Positions 35,625 to 47,065 of a stretch of DNA of 60,000 nucleotides are shown piece after piece (position 1 is the stretch's first letter; each line of letters starts with the position of its first letter). The notes beneath the pieces are model-generated. The model was not told the DNA's origin and did no database searches. It saw nothing but the letters and a program-made list of their open reading frames with translations. Location: contig NC_045149.1 of NCBI RefSeq assembly GCF_008831285.2, positions 20,353,035-20,413,034 on the forward strand, read 5' to 3'. Position numbers and translations under genes: made by a program. Origin of the DNA: Nymphaea colorata. Its lineage: Eukaryota; Streptophyta; Magnoliopsida; Nymphaeales; Nymphaeaceae.

Positions 35625-35765
35625 AACTTAGCCTAGTTGGTCGAACTTCTCGGACTTCTTGAATGGTTAACCCTCATGGGCGCTTTGTTCTTATTTTGTA
35701 TGGAGGGGAGTTCGGAGTCGAGATGGAGGTACAATTTTTTTTTTTTTTTTTTTTCATTAGGCATC
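35625..35765 (+). repeat. SINE-like copy ending in a T run
   Basis: TTAGCCTAGTTGGTCGAAC resembles an A box, and GGTTAACCCTCATGGGCGCT aligns with the B-box region of the copy at 35037. The copy ends near a run of about 22 T (35732-35753), a common plant SINE tail. Confidence 0.45.
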
Positions 35766-36059
35766 TATGACAAGGGGAAGGAAGAGGTGTTGTTATTGGA
35801 AACTCTCTTGTAGATAATGGCGTGTATTGGCTTGTACACGTCCTATTCGCCCCTCTAGATAAGCATGGGCCTATCTGGCTCTTCTAAAAGATTCGGTCTT
35901 TATGAGGCTAATTTGGGTAATATTGGCTGATATAGACCGATATATTAATTAAAAAGTTAACGAAAAAAAAAATCTAGATAGTTAAAGTACATGTTGTTTT
36001 AAAAGTTAAGAGTTAGCAAGCTTTCATTTCAAAGCTAAAGACCCAACTGTTTGTATAAT

Positions 36060-36210
36060 AAAAGGAGATACTGATATGCAAGCTGAAACATAGCGGGGTA
36101 TTTTACCAGAGGCAGCGAAAGGAGGCCTAAATCTTAAGTGGATGGAGAGAAAGGTGGGGTTTTGGCCCTTTTGTTGGATAGTAGGATGAAATACTCATCT
36201 TAGTCACCAA
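36060..36210 (+). repeat. 3' part of a dispersed SINE-like repeat
   Basis: GATACTGATATGCAAGCTGA followed by AACATAGC, and further on a GTGGATGGAGAGAAAGGTGG segment, align in order with 38338-38480. It lacks the tRNA-like head. Other copies are at 56985-57170 (-) and 58125-58270 (+), with fragments at 39195-39262 and 41402-41475 (-). Confidence 0.5.
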
Positions 36211-36398
36211 ATATCTGATTTGAGCCGAATACACATGAAAAAATGATTTGAGCGCATAGTTGGCGAATTGGACGCAGTTTCGTAATTCTATTCCATTTTT
36301 TCCCTTAAATTCTGACCTTTATTCTATTTGTTATCAAGTCAGCAGCCAAGGCAAAGATGGTTTCCAAGGGGTTTGGCTAATCCCTTTTGACCCATCTG

Positions 36399-36566
36399 GA
36401 GACAATTCCATTCAAACACTAACTGTATCAATAGTGACCTTTGGTCGAAGCTTAGAGACAATTCCATTCAAACACTAATTGTATCAACATTGGCCTTTGG
36501 TCGAAGCTTAGAGACAATTCAATTCGAACACTAATTGTCTCAATATCGGCCTTTGATCGAAGCTCA
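36399..36566. repeat. Three tandem units of exactly 56 bp
   Basis: Units start at 36399, 36455 and 36511, each GAGACAATTC...; each ends GATCGAAGCTCA or GGTCGAAGCTTA. There is a small number of substitutions and no length change between units. Sequence on either side is single-copy. Confidence 0.92.
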
Positions 36567-37543
36567 AGTTACGTGAATTGCAAAACGTTTTGGTTCCTTC
36601 ACTATTTTAAACTCATTCGAAACTACGAATTTCAGTTTCTTTCCATCACTATTTTCATATTTTCTTTAGATCCGGTATGGGTCCCGTGACTAAAGTAGAA
36701 TGACAAATTTCACCAAATGCATGGGCCATCAAGGTGATATGTTTATAATAATTAATCAAAATTTGGCTTTTTCAGAAGATGGTATGCATCTTGAGCTCTT
36801 GTTGGTCCATTGCAGTGATTAAACAGTGAATTAGTCTAATAAGGTTGAGTTAAGCTAATGGCTCCGTCTGCCGACACTTGTATGCTTTAGGGGACAGCGG
36901 CCGGAACAGATCTCGATGCGTAGGTAGATACCGCTTTTGCCCTTGTTTGTAAGAGTGTCTCAAAATAAATTCCAAGAGTACTTTATCCATGCTTAGATCT
37001 GTTTTTCTCTTGACAAGTAGCTAGCACAATGTTGGACCACTTAGACTTGGGTCCATATAAAAATTAGGCAACAATAAGGGTTGTTTGATTACCACAAACC
37101 TGAAATTATAGGATTTTAGATTCTAAAACATCAAATCCTTGATTTCTAGGGATATGATTTTCTTTTCTGATTGAAAATGAGATGGATTACGTCATGAATC
37201 TTAATCCCTTGCATCACGAAATCATCGGATCCCAAAGTTAAAGCTTTCCCGGCAGAGCCTTTTATTGCCTCATGTTTACGTCTTTTGTGATTCATGGATT
37301 TAAGATCTACTGCTTTTTTCCTCTCTAATTTTAAATCAAAACCCTCGACAATCTAACTTGATACATCGTTACACGTTATATGTGATGACTTGTGAATAGT
37401 TTTATGTTGATTAATTTAATGAATCTTGAAGAGCTCAAATTAAATACTCGTGTCCCACATTACGTCCTTTTATGACCATTAGTCATAGCTTGTTGATGAT
37501 GAGACGAGTAGATCTCTTAAATTAGGTTTGCATCTATTGTTAA

Positions 37544-37623
37544 GAGTCGGGTTCGGAGTCTTATGTACATGGATCTGCATGCAGAGTCGGGTTCGGAGTC
37601 TTATGTACATGGATCTACATGCG
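37544..37623. repeat. Two tandem units of 40 bp
   Basis: AGAGTCGGGTTCGGAGTCTT followed by ATGTACATGGATCT is present twice, offset by 40 bp (near 37544 and 37584), with almost no change. It is a recent local duplication. Confidence 0.9.
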
Positions 37624-38253
37624 CTTTAAAGGCGGTGGATTGTAATAACATATTCAAACACTTGTTGTAGTCTTATATTCAAAATTTCAATTGCGTGATT
37701 CAAACTGATTTTGGATATGGGGTGGGTGGAGATCTGTGAGACGAGACACACAGGTTCATTCGAGTTGACTAGGAATGTCCGTTTATTGGTCACAAATCGG
37801 GGCCTGTCGAATCATTTGGACTCATCAACTAATTACATGTTCTTTTTTGTCATGTGCGCTTGTTATTTTCTGGTGAAATATCACAAACTTTACTAGTTCT
37901 ACACAAGTATTATTGTCACACGCAAATAGCATTTAAGTGGATGAAAAAATCAAGCATGCAGTTCAACAAACTTATCTTCTTCATTTCTTTTATAGAGAAA
38001 ATGCACTAATAAAATTATGACCTAACCTAGTCGAGTCATTGAATCAACTCTCTGGCCTAGTGACCCAATCTTCGGTCGATCCGATTCTGAGCCATGAGTT
38101 TGCCAACTATGAGGTATGTATTTGTATTGGCAGTTGCCACATGAGCTCATTTTGTTTCTTTCTACATATTGGTTCTTCACAGATTTAAGGTGTCTTATTT
38201 TAATGCCCCTTAACAACAAACCGTTGGCTTTGCGAGTCGGACTTAAGATCAAC

Positions 38254-38502
38254 CTCTAGGGGGTTGGTGCAACGGTTGGAGTGAGGATTGGTTTGTTTTG
38301 AATTCTTGTACTGTAAACCCTGTAAACCTTCTGTGCTGCAAATAGAGTCACTAATATGCAAGTTGAAGCATAGCATGAACGACACCTTAAGGCACCACAA
38401 ATTAGCTTAAACCCTACGAGGATGAGGAAAAGGGAGGAGGCTTCAGCCTTCTATAGAGTGGTGGAATAGTCTTCTGTTCTCCTGAACAAAAAAAAAAAAA
38501 AA
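38254..38502 (+). repeat. Full-length SINE-like element with poly(A) tail
   Basis: The head GGGGGTTGGTGCAACGGTTG resembles a tRNA A box, and GGTTTGTTTTGAATTC may be a decayed B box. The body contains GAGTCACTAATATGCAAGTT followed by GAAGCATAGC, then CTTAAGGCACCA, and it ends in a run of 15 A (38488-38502). The whole is about 249 bp and has no open frame. The same head and body appear in reverse at 56985-57170. Confidence 0.65.
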
Positions 38503-39194
38503 GTGTACGAGTCAAAAGCCAATTTAAGCCAAATTTGTTTGCAACTGCAAACACGTTAACGATATGACAACTAGAAACGCCCTCAGACGTCACCTCCCCC
38601 GATTAATCCCAAGAAGCGCGAGAAGTTGCCGTTTCTTTTCACACGACTACGACTACATACGACTACATGAGAAAGTTGGGGGACAAACGCTTAAGAGATG
38701 TGAACGCATGATGTTACCAATTGCATGAAATAATAGAGCACAGATATTAAGATTTGTAGTCAGAGGGACAAAGATAATAAATCCTTTATATGTTTATACT
38801 GGGAATTTCTCAACCTGGTTTTCCCTTGTTTGTTGGAAAAAATAATCGCAGATAAACTTATCGAAAACAATATTTTATCTCGTTCATGATTTGGCTAGGC
38901 TGATATCTTTGCCCAGCATTTTATGAGATAAACAGGGAAACTATTAAAATACTCAATACCTTCAGCACTCGTGCTGCTTAAGTCACAAATAGTTAATGCC
39001 AAGTTATAGCCTTTGAGTGAGGCTATGATACATTGACTTACATTAAAATATGATCTTATTGTAAAGAAAAGGGAACATGTTAAGGGCATCTTAATTTATT
39101 CATATATAAAATAGTTTTTAAAGTTTTTTCATATATAAGTTAACATAGATATCTTCTTGAGGGATTAAAAAAAAAAAATCTATCTCAAAGTGTT

Positions 39195-39262
39195 TTGTGT
39201 GAGCGGGAAGACCCACCACCCAATAGAATGCCGAAGTCCCATCCAACCCCTTGTTTCCATAT
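39195..39262 (-). repeat. Fragment of the dispersed SINE-like repeat
   Basis: On the plus strand GAGCGGGAAGACCCACCACC, followed by an ATGCCGAAGTCCC segment and CCAACCCC, is the reverse complement of the region near 58205-58262. A further fragment with AGTGAAAGCCGAAGCCTC lies at 41402-41475. Confidence 0.4.
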
Positions 39263-40037
39263 GGTACATGGTTTGTAAAGTTCTATTTTTTTGCAACAAT
39301 AGAGGATTGGATATGTAGGGAGTTTAGTTTCGAGAATTTTTTCATTTTCCAGCCTTAATTGTACCTATATTAATTTGAAACGAATTATTTTATGTGATTT
39401 TTATTGAAATTTCATTTTTCATGAAAATTGTCTAGTAAAAAAGCTTGAAGTGAACATCCATTTACCTGATAAAAGAAACTGCCTCGTGTAGTTCTTTTCC
39501 AATGTTTCCCTTTACCACTAAATTATATTCTTAATCTTCGTGGTAGTGTGCTAAAAATTGATAAAAGTAAAGAGTAAGAACGCAATATTAGTAGATACTG
39601 CTATGAAAAACACAGTGATAACAACTTTAAAATTGTTAGCTTATGAAATTAATCTTAATTGAGACTTTTATTTGGAGTTTTTACATAAAAAATTATGGTT
39701 ATGATTAAAAACTAATATAAAAATTTATTATTATAGGCAAAATAGTAGGCCCCAAAAACTGATTATGACAACTTTTGAAAGGGATATATTCTGTTTTAGG
39801 TGTTGAATGAGAAGCACATGATGATGAAGCAAAAAATCGGTCCACCAAATGAGGATCCTGAATTCAACTCATGGGAAATTAAAGGGTGTAGTATTTTTAC
39901 AATGATAAACTCCCAAAAAGAATTGAATCCTATGAGGATTGAGGATTCAAGTAAATATTAAGGCTAAAAGTTGAAAATTCCTGAACCAAAAAGAAAAAGA
40001 AAAAGGAATGCCCAATTATAAGGGCAAATTGTAAGAG

Positions 40038-40280
40038 TTAGGTTGTGTTGGAGAGCTTCGGGCCTTAAATCCGAGACTGCTTCAAAGGTGTGTTTTGGGA
40101 GATCCAATCTCAGTAACATGGATTTAAAAGCTACATTACATGTTAAAAACCATGGACTTAAGGTTGGGTCAGGGGAGAAGGGAGGGAAGGTCCGACCTTA
40201 AATCAAAGGATTTGAGATCCTATTGATCTATCTTAGATCACTGCAGATGTGAGATCAGCAATGAAACAAACACAACCTAA
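40038..40280. mobile_element. Possible MITE with TTAGGTTGTGTT ends
   Basis: TTAGGTTGTGTTGGAG at the left and, in reverse complement, TTAGGTTGTGTTTGTTTC at the right form short inverted repeats 243 bp apart. The interior has mirrored GGACTTAAGG/CCTTAAATCC words. The size and TTA/TAA borders would suit a Tourist/Harbinger-type MITE, but the repeats are short. Confidence 0.4.
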
Positions 40281-41504
40281 ATGAGTTTTTGAAAAATAAT
40301 TTTTGCATTTGGGTGACACACCCAAAACATAATTTATTGGCTTCTCTTTTAGAAACCAGGTTTTACACAAACTAACTTTGGCAAAACTAAGTTTCCACAG
40401 CAAATATAGTCAAGTCCTTATTTATCTTTAAATTGTCGGTCAGTCACTTTTTAGAGGGCGGATGCCCCCATGTTTCAATACATCTTGATCTAAAGTTGCG
40501 TCTGTGCCTGGGTCACATTCTATGTCGACAAAACATAGGGAGCAAGGGCAGAGCTAGAAATTTTTCATGAGGGACCCCAAATTAAAGTATTTAAATTTTG
40601 ACTAGGGCCGAAATATCATTTTTCAAAATTTTTATATAAAACAAGTGAATTTATTTAAAATTTTCATGTATTTTATTTATTTATTTATTTAGAGGTGGGA
40701 CCAAGGGCCATGCGCTCCACCCCTGATAGGGAGTATCGCCCATCTGAATGAAACTGAAGACGACGTGCTTCTAACCCATCACTAGCCCCACCAGGAGTAG
40801 TAACATTATGACGAGCACTCTTCCACATAGAGGTGGGCTCACCTTGTCTACCATGACTCATGGCTCCAAGTGCCCAGGCCCGGCTCGGTTCCATTGACCT
40901 TATTCTCCGGGAAAGTGGGTGCAGTCGGCAAGTGGGTCAGCGACTCAGCCTACTTCTACATCATTCAGCTGAAACGAAAAGGACATAGCCCACTTGGTTA
41001 GCTGTGTTTGAATCTAGCACAAATTTCAAGTATAAGAACTTGGCTATTCTCCCAAAAATTAGGGTTGCACTGGAGCCAAATCTAAAATATAGCGGATACG
41101 CTAAAATCCAGATAAAGTAGAATCTAATATAATATAAAATGACAAAACCCTAAGACCAAATCCAATCCATTTGTGAGCATAGCTACTTACTATGGGCAAG
41201 ACTCCTTAGCACATGGGATGATAAATATAATGGCGCCAACTGAAAAAAAGGAGAGTGGATCTCATATATGCAATGCTGCACATATTATCCATCAAATTAC
41301 ATTTTATATGCACTGATTGATGTATCCCATTGCTATTACTTACATCAAGAAGAACTGAGGATATTAGATTATGAAGCTTTTACAAAAGAGTATTAAATTT
41401 TAGGAATGTAAGGGCGAGAGGGAGGAGATCCCACTGCCCGAGTGAAAGCCGAAGCCTCTTTCATTTCTTCTGCTTTTGGTATCTTGTAGTGCTGTCCCTA
41501 ATGT

Positions 41505-41760
41505 ACTGCAGCTGCCTCAAGGGGCATAGTGTTGCTGGTCGGGCTAGGGGCCTGTGGATGGCAGCTCTTTAGTTTGATTTCCGTGGGCGTTATGTTCTTG
41601 TGTCTTCTGACACTAAAACAGCTTAGGACCCTAGGAGGCAGGGAGGATGGGGGGCCTTCGAGCGTCGCTTCGGGTAGTGAGATAACACTCTCACTCACCT
41701 GAAAATGTACTGCAGCTGTTGTACCGACAAACATTCTTTTGTAGTACAAAGAGTTAGGTG
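41505..41760 (+). repeat. SINE-like copy, degenerate
   Basis: GGGGCATAGTGTTGCTGGTC is followed by AGTTTGATTTCCGTGGGCGT and TATGTTCTTGTG. This matches the head order of the copy at 35037. The 3' half contains CTTCGAGCGTCGCTTCGG and is not shared with it. Confidence is limited by divergence. Confidence 0.35.
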
Positions 41761-42254
41761 TCTATAATCCAAGGAGGCCTTATGCTTACCAGCTATTTTG
41801 GTCAGTCTTCAGTTGGCAGTGTTAAAATAGTGATATTTTCTCTTTCAAGAGTAAGGGTGTGAATGGATTGGATTTCAATTTGATATAACTAGCTATTATC
41901 ACATCTGACATTTTAATTTTTCTTTGTTTAATAATGGCCTCATCAGAAGGAGGAGAGTCTGATTCTGAATTTATAGATCTTAAATATTAAATTAAAGATC
42001 AGAGTGAAACAAAGTTAATTGGAAACCCCTAGTTGGAAGGTTCATGACAAAATGAACTAACTCTGCAGTAACAAGCTGCCCAAAAAAAATCTTTAGCTGG
42101 ACCTCAACTGGTTATAAATAAGAATGCGAAAGAAAGTTGATAGTCCACAGTGTAGATCAGGCTTAATTGATTAGGACAACGATAGATGCGTGTACATGCA
42201 GACTAGGGAAACATATGGGGGTGAAACTCCCCATCGTTATCGTCGACATGGAAC

Positions 42255-42573
42255 TAGACCTGGGTGCCAGGCTGGGCCGAGCCACTGGCGGGTACCAGGT
42301 ACCCGGCCCGGGCCCAGGTCCAGGCTCGAAAAACCCGGTCTGGCCCGGTATGGGCCTGAAAAAGCCGGCCCAGGTTGGCCCGTTGGGGGGCTCGATTTGG
42401 CCGATAACTTTTAAATAATGTTTTTATTAATAATACTATATATTTTATTATTAAAAATATATTATATATTTAAAAAATTTATTTTATATTTTAAAAACTA
42501 AATTTTTATTATAACCAAGCCGGGTTGGGCCCGGGCAAGAGTTTTGGACATGCCAGCTTGATGCCGAGGTCTA
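42255..42573. mobile_element. hAT-type MITE, 319 bp, with perfect 8-bp duplication
   Basis: CATGGAAC occurs directly before (42247-42254) and after (42574-42581) the element. The ends are inverted: TAGACCTGGGTGCCAGGCTG at the left and TAGACCTCGGCATCAAGCTG (reverse complement) at the right. GGCCCGGG-rich stretches lie inside each end and an AT-only core in the middle. It is non-coding; the 74- and 83-residue frames over the left half are by-products of its GC richness. Confidence 0.85.
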
Positions 42574-42754
42574 CATGGAACCCGATTCTTGAAGTTTTAT
42601 TTTGGATTGTATTTTGCTTGTTTAAAAGCAATGACTTATCATTGCATCTAAACTTGAATACTGCTACTTTCATTTATAGATTAGATTTCATAAGTTAGAA
42701 GATTGTTCTTAATTAATTTAGAGTCATCTTAAAACTTTTGTGTTGATTCCTTCT

Positions 42755-42930
42755 TTAAATATATTTCTGGAAATCTGGAAATATATTTCTTTATCATCAA
42801 ACACAGAAATATATTTCTGGAAATATCTTTCTCAGTCAACAGATACACATCAAAATGAGAATCGGAAAGATTTTTCTCATTCCATTTTTTCAGAAAATTT
42901 ATTTCCAGAAATATATTTCCAATTTCAGAT
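42755..42930. repeat. Cluster of inverted GGAAATATATTTC repeats
   Basis: AATATATTTCTGGAAAT occurs in several direct and inverted copies (near 42758, 42775, 42806 and 42900), so the stretch can fold into a long hairpin. The right edge reads CATCAAACGGGCCCTTGG, a sequence often seen at the edge of plant MITEs. The element borders are not clear. Confidence 0.45.
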
Positions 42931-44640
42931 TTTCAGGCCATCAAACGGGCCCTTGGTGAAAAAAACAATATGGGATAGTATGAAAGTTCACACCTTAGGC
43001 TAGGATTATGACCCAAAAACTGACATACATAAAATCTAAGGATCTGCCATGTCAAGCTTGTACTGGCATGACATGAAATCTATAGTTCATCAAACTAAAG
43101 ATCTTATGTCGATCTTAATATCCATATTTATGATGGTTATTTTACTTCTTTGCATTGAGAAAAAGTCAGATTTAACATCAGTGGGTAGAGGGTCTAATCT
43201 TAAGTTCATGGTTCTCAACTCCTAAAGACATCAAATCCGAGGTTATCAAACACCACCTTAAGGATTCAAAAGGCTGATTCTGGTAAGACATGTGGAAGTC
43301 ATGGTCAAGATTTCATCTAAAAGATTGAAAATCTAATCAAATTTGCCGAAAAGCAAACAGATTATAAAGCCGGCAGCGACTAGTCATTCCAAGATTGAGT
43401 TAACTCAGTTTGGCACATATCATATGGGCCTAAACTTTACAATGGATATAGACCTAACACATGAACTCTGTTTGTGGTTCACCTTTGGAAATTTGGGGAA
43501 ACATATCAGATTTCAGCCAACTCTTCCTTCCAACTGCACTTCATTCTTCACACTTCACATTAAACCCAATAAAGAAAAGGTGTGAAAGAAGGACTTTAAC
43601 ACTAGCGTGGGCAGAAATCAACTTTTCAAATTTAAACCTTTCAAATTAGGCATAGTCACAAATAAAGTTTTGGAGTTTTAAACGGTGATGTCTTTCTCGA
43701 ATATAATAAACTTGAAAACAACTAGAAAATTGGGTAATTTTTTCAAAATTTAAAAAAGTTAAAAATGAGGGAAAAATAAAATAAGTGAAAAGCTAATAAC
43801 ACAAATATCAAAAGATAAGTAGATTTGCAACAAATAAAAATAGAAAATGAAAAAAAATGTTTGGCATTAAAAAAATGAAAAAAGTGAAAAAATGCATTAA
43901 AAAGTGTTTTTTTTAAAATGCGTTTTTTGAGGTTTTTAAACAGCAATTTCATTTATCGTATTTAAAAAAAAAAAGTTTTTTTTTTTGTGACTATGGTATT
44001 AGGTGAGCTCTACTGCAGTTAGTGAGACCTGCACACATTACTTTAATGTGATTGAAAGAGAAGGTACTCCAAGTTTTTGCCATAAATGAACCACATTAAC
44101 TAGTTCCCGATTTAAAAGGCGTGAATCATTCCACCTAACCAAACTGATGGTTAGTTGGAACTCTTGATTATTTTCAGTATTATTAGATAAAATCGATCGA
44201 TCTGTAACAAATTGACCTTCTGGTTTAATTGAGGTGAATAAGAAGAGTATTTCATCTTAGTGCCCGATTGAGACCCAAAGCTTCCATTCTTCCCCATCAC
44301 CTGTTTTTTGTACCTTGTTCAATTTACATATTAGTGTTTCACTTTTCGAACATAAACAAAGACTGACTGTGTACCAACTTCCATTTTATCCATTGTGCCA
44401 ACCCCTCGGTCGGAGGTCGAGACAACAAGTAATATAATACAGAAGATGCACCAGCTTATAAATAAGCATCTAAGTTGGACCTAATTGAATCCGATTTAGT
44501 TGGATCTAAACTTGGATGTGATTTCCTGAAACCAGATCTCAGAATGGTTTCTGATTAACACAAGATCCATCGTTCGCATATATTTGGATGGACAGGTTTC
44601 GGATTCGGATTTGGATACGAAATTTTGTATAGGAACCGAA
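42931..44640. other. Spacer, no gene seen
   Basis: AT-rich, with A and T homopolymers around 43740-43990. Short frames read mainly Lys, Phe and Asn. No repeat borders or protein-like segments could be supported. Confidence 0.5.
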
Positions 44641-44859
44641 AAGATCCGAACTGTTGTTTTGCCTCCCTGGCCCCTGCCTGTGTGTCACACGTGGTCATGA
44701 GAGAGAGCTGCGGATGGGTCGGGAGTCGAAGCTAGATCTTGTACCATATCCGGATCCAATCGATATTGTTTCCTGTCGAGATCCGTTTGCTTTGGTGCGG
44801 GCTATGGACTTGCTTGTTGGGAATGGGGGCGCCAGAGGGTGAACGTTCTCTCGGCTCCC

Positions 44860-44899
44860 TCTCTCTCGAAGCTGTGACAGAGGGGCTTCACCGGGCGAG

Positions 44900-44935
<36 letters not shown>

Positions 44936-44979
44936 TCATCGACTGCAGGCGGCGACCGGCGACGGCCGGCTGGAAGAAG
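44860..44979 (+). promoter_or_regulatory. Probable 5' UTR exon of the NDUFAF6-like gene
   Basis: A CT run (44900-44934) followed by GACTGCAGGCGGCGACC and a GC-rich stretch ends in the donor GAAG|GTAAGA at 44979/44980. The first coding exon has an acceptor-like AAATAG ending at 47046, so a 5' UTR intron of about 2.07 kb is likely. CT-rich leaders with a first intron are common in plant housekeeping genes. An alternative extra leader exon could begin at 46608. The transcription start is not known. Confidence 0.5.
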
Positions 44980-47065
44980 GTAAGAGCTCTCTTTCTCTCT
45001 CGCTCTCTCAACTGGCCGGCTGCAGCACTCTGTTTCGCCGGAAAATAGAGGGCTTTCAAAAGCCTTCTCGTCTCGGCGAGTGTCTCTAATGATTCTTCTC
45101 TGTCTCTCTCTCTCTGAGCCGTGGTGATGATTAGTTCTTGTTCTTGATTTTTTTTTTTCCGTAATATCTGAAGACGGGGCGAGGCGTGGTGAGAAAATTA
45201 CCTCACGACGGCATTTCCCGTTACCCAAGGCTATGAGCCTCTGCCGACCAAGTGAAGAATGCTGTAGTGGATAGATTGATTTTATTGACCAATTGACCTC
45301 ACTAATTAGACAATTGCGTCACCGATTTCTTGAAAGATGAGATGAGCTAGGTTTTTGCATGGGAACGACAGCGCTTTTCTGAAATTCACCCGCTTTCCGA
45401 AAGAGATCGTATTTCAGCATTTTTTGAACTCTGAACCTCTGGTAGAATGTAGGTGGCTTGTAAGAAGCGCTGCATAATTTCTGCATTGTGCATAAAAGCG
45501 GGATTACCCAGAAGAACGGGATGGTCTGGGATGTTTATTTTTGTTGAGCATGGTAGGAAAACCTTAGCATATTCTGCCTTCTTTAAGAGTCAGTTCGTGC
45601 AGTTATGTGAATTTGTTTCTTTGCGTGATGAAACAATGGTAATATGATTCCGTTTTTAGCTTGTCCTCCATCCCTTATGAGTCAGTTCGTTCTATTATGT
45701 CAATTTGTTTCTTTCTGCTGTCTCCCAATGCTTAGATGATCCGGTATTAAGCTTATCCTGCCTTTTTTATGAGTCATTTCGTACAATTATGTGAATTTTC
45801 TCCTTTGTGCTTTCAAAGTTTCAAAAATTGCTGGTATTTCAAATTTGTAGATAGATCTTAAATTTTGAAGTGCTTGTGCAATAGCTCATGTATTTCATGG
45901 CGATGTCTATAAGAACCTTCCTGATAAGAACCTTCTAATTCTCTTTTGGGGTAATATTTGCTTAGTATGCTGCTGGGGAAGTGATTTTTAAAATGGTTAT
46001 TGTTTTAGAATCAAAACCTTGATTCTAATTGTGATCTTGTTGAAACTTGGATCCTATCTTCTTTAGTTAATTGTGGATTGGGTGCATAAGCAGAAATGTG
46101 GTGATCTTTAGGTTTCCTTTATTTTGATCATGGGTGCTGTTTTTTCACATTTATGGATGTTGTCATTTAATGTTACTTATTTGAGCTGCATAGTTGGGGG
46201 TTCTGGAACTTGAGCGATCAACTTAGGGAAGTATATCTTTTAATTTTTGTTATATAGAAAGTTGGTAATGCCGACTCACCCGTGTAGATCCATCTTGAAG
46301 GATTTGAATGGGTTACCTAGAAATTGATGTTTGATGAGTATGTTGAATTGCTTTAGTGAATTGCATTAGTGACCCTTATTTTATGCATGGAGCAAACAAC
46401 ACCGTGTACTTATAGAAAAATAAATACTAGGTTGAAGATGAAAAAATGTATTCCTAAAGAAACGGCCCTTCATTTTTCAAGGAGAAAAAAGTAAAAATGC
46501 ATAGATAGCAGTTCTCTTTTCCCTTTTAAAATAGTAATGTAGGTTTTATAAGTGCAGGAGCATTCTTGTGGGGTTTCATTCATTTCATACCGATTTGCTT
46601 GTTTCAGATGCTATCTGCATGGCAAGAGGGTAGTAGGCTAGTAGCAGCCACTTGGTCCACTAACTCTAACCATATTGTCCATGTGGCTTTTGTAAGAGGC
46701 TACTTGGAGTTCTATCCCTCGTATAAGTTAATGTTGAGTATTTTCCCTCCTTTGGATCTCGGCTGTTCTGGTCTTAACGCTTTTTAACTCCTTTGGATGT
46801 CCTGTGCCTCTTAAGCTATTTGCGCATGGGACTTGGCCATGAAGACCTTTTGTGCACGTTAATTCTGTTTGCTTCTTTGGGTTCTCTCTACATACATGCA
46901 CGCACACTGACTTTTCCTTTTGGTTTGAAGAAAAATCAAAACATATTTTGGAGGCAGTCTTAAGTAATGTAATGAGTTACTAATGCATAAAGGCAAGGGT
47001 TTTTCTTCATCTGCGGTTTCTAATGATTTTTTTTTTCTTTAAATAGGATTCTGCAGTAGGTTTTG

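Noticed and set aside
44695-45228. 177-codon minus-strand frame
   Set aside because: Its Arg/Glu/Ser composition comes from the CT-rich leader of the NDUFAF6-like gene read in reverse.
46608-46787. Separate small gene starting MLSAWQEGSRL
   Set aside because: Joined to the next acceptor at 47047 it reads the NDUFAF6-like exon in a wrong frame and soon stops. At most it is an optional leader exon with an upstream ORF.
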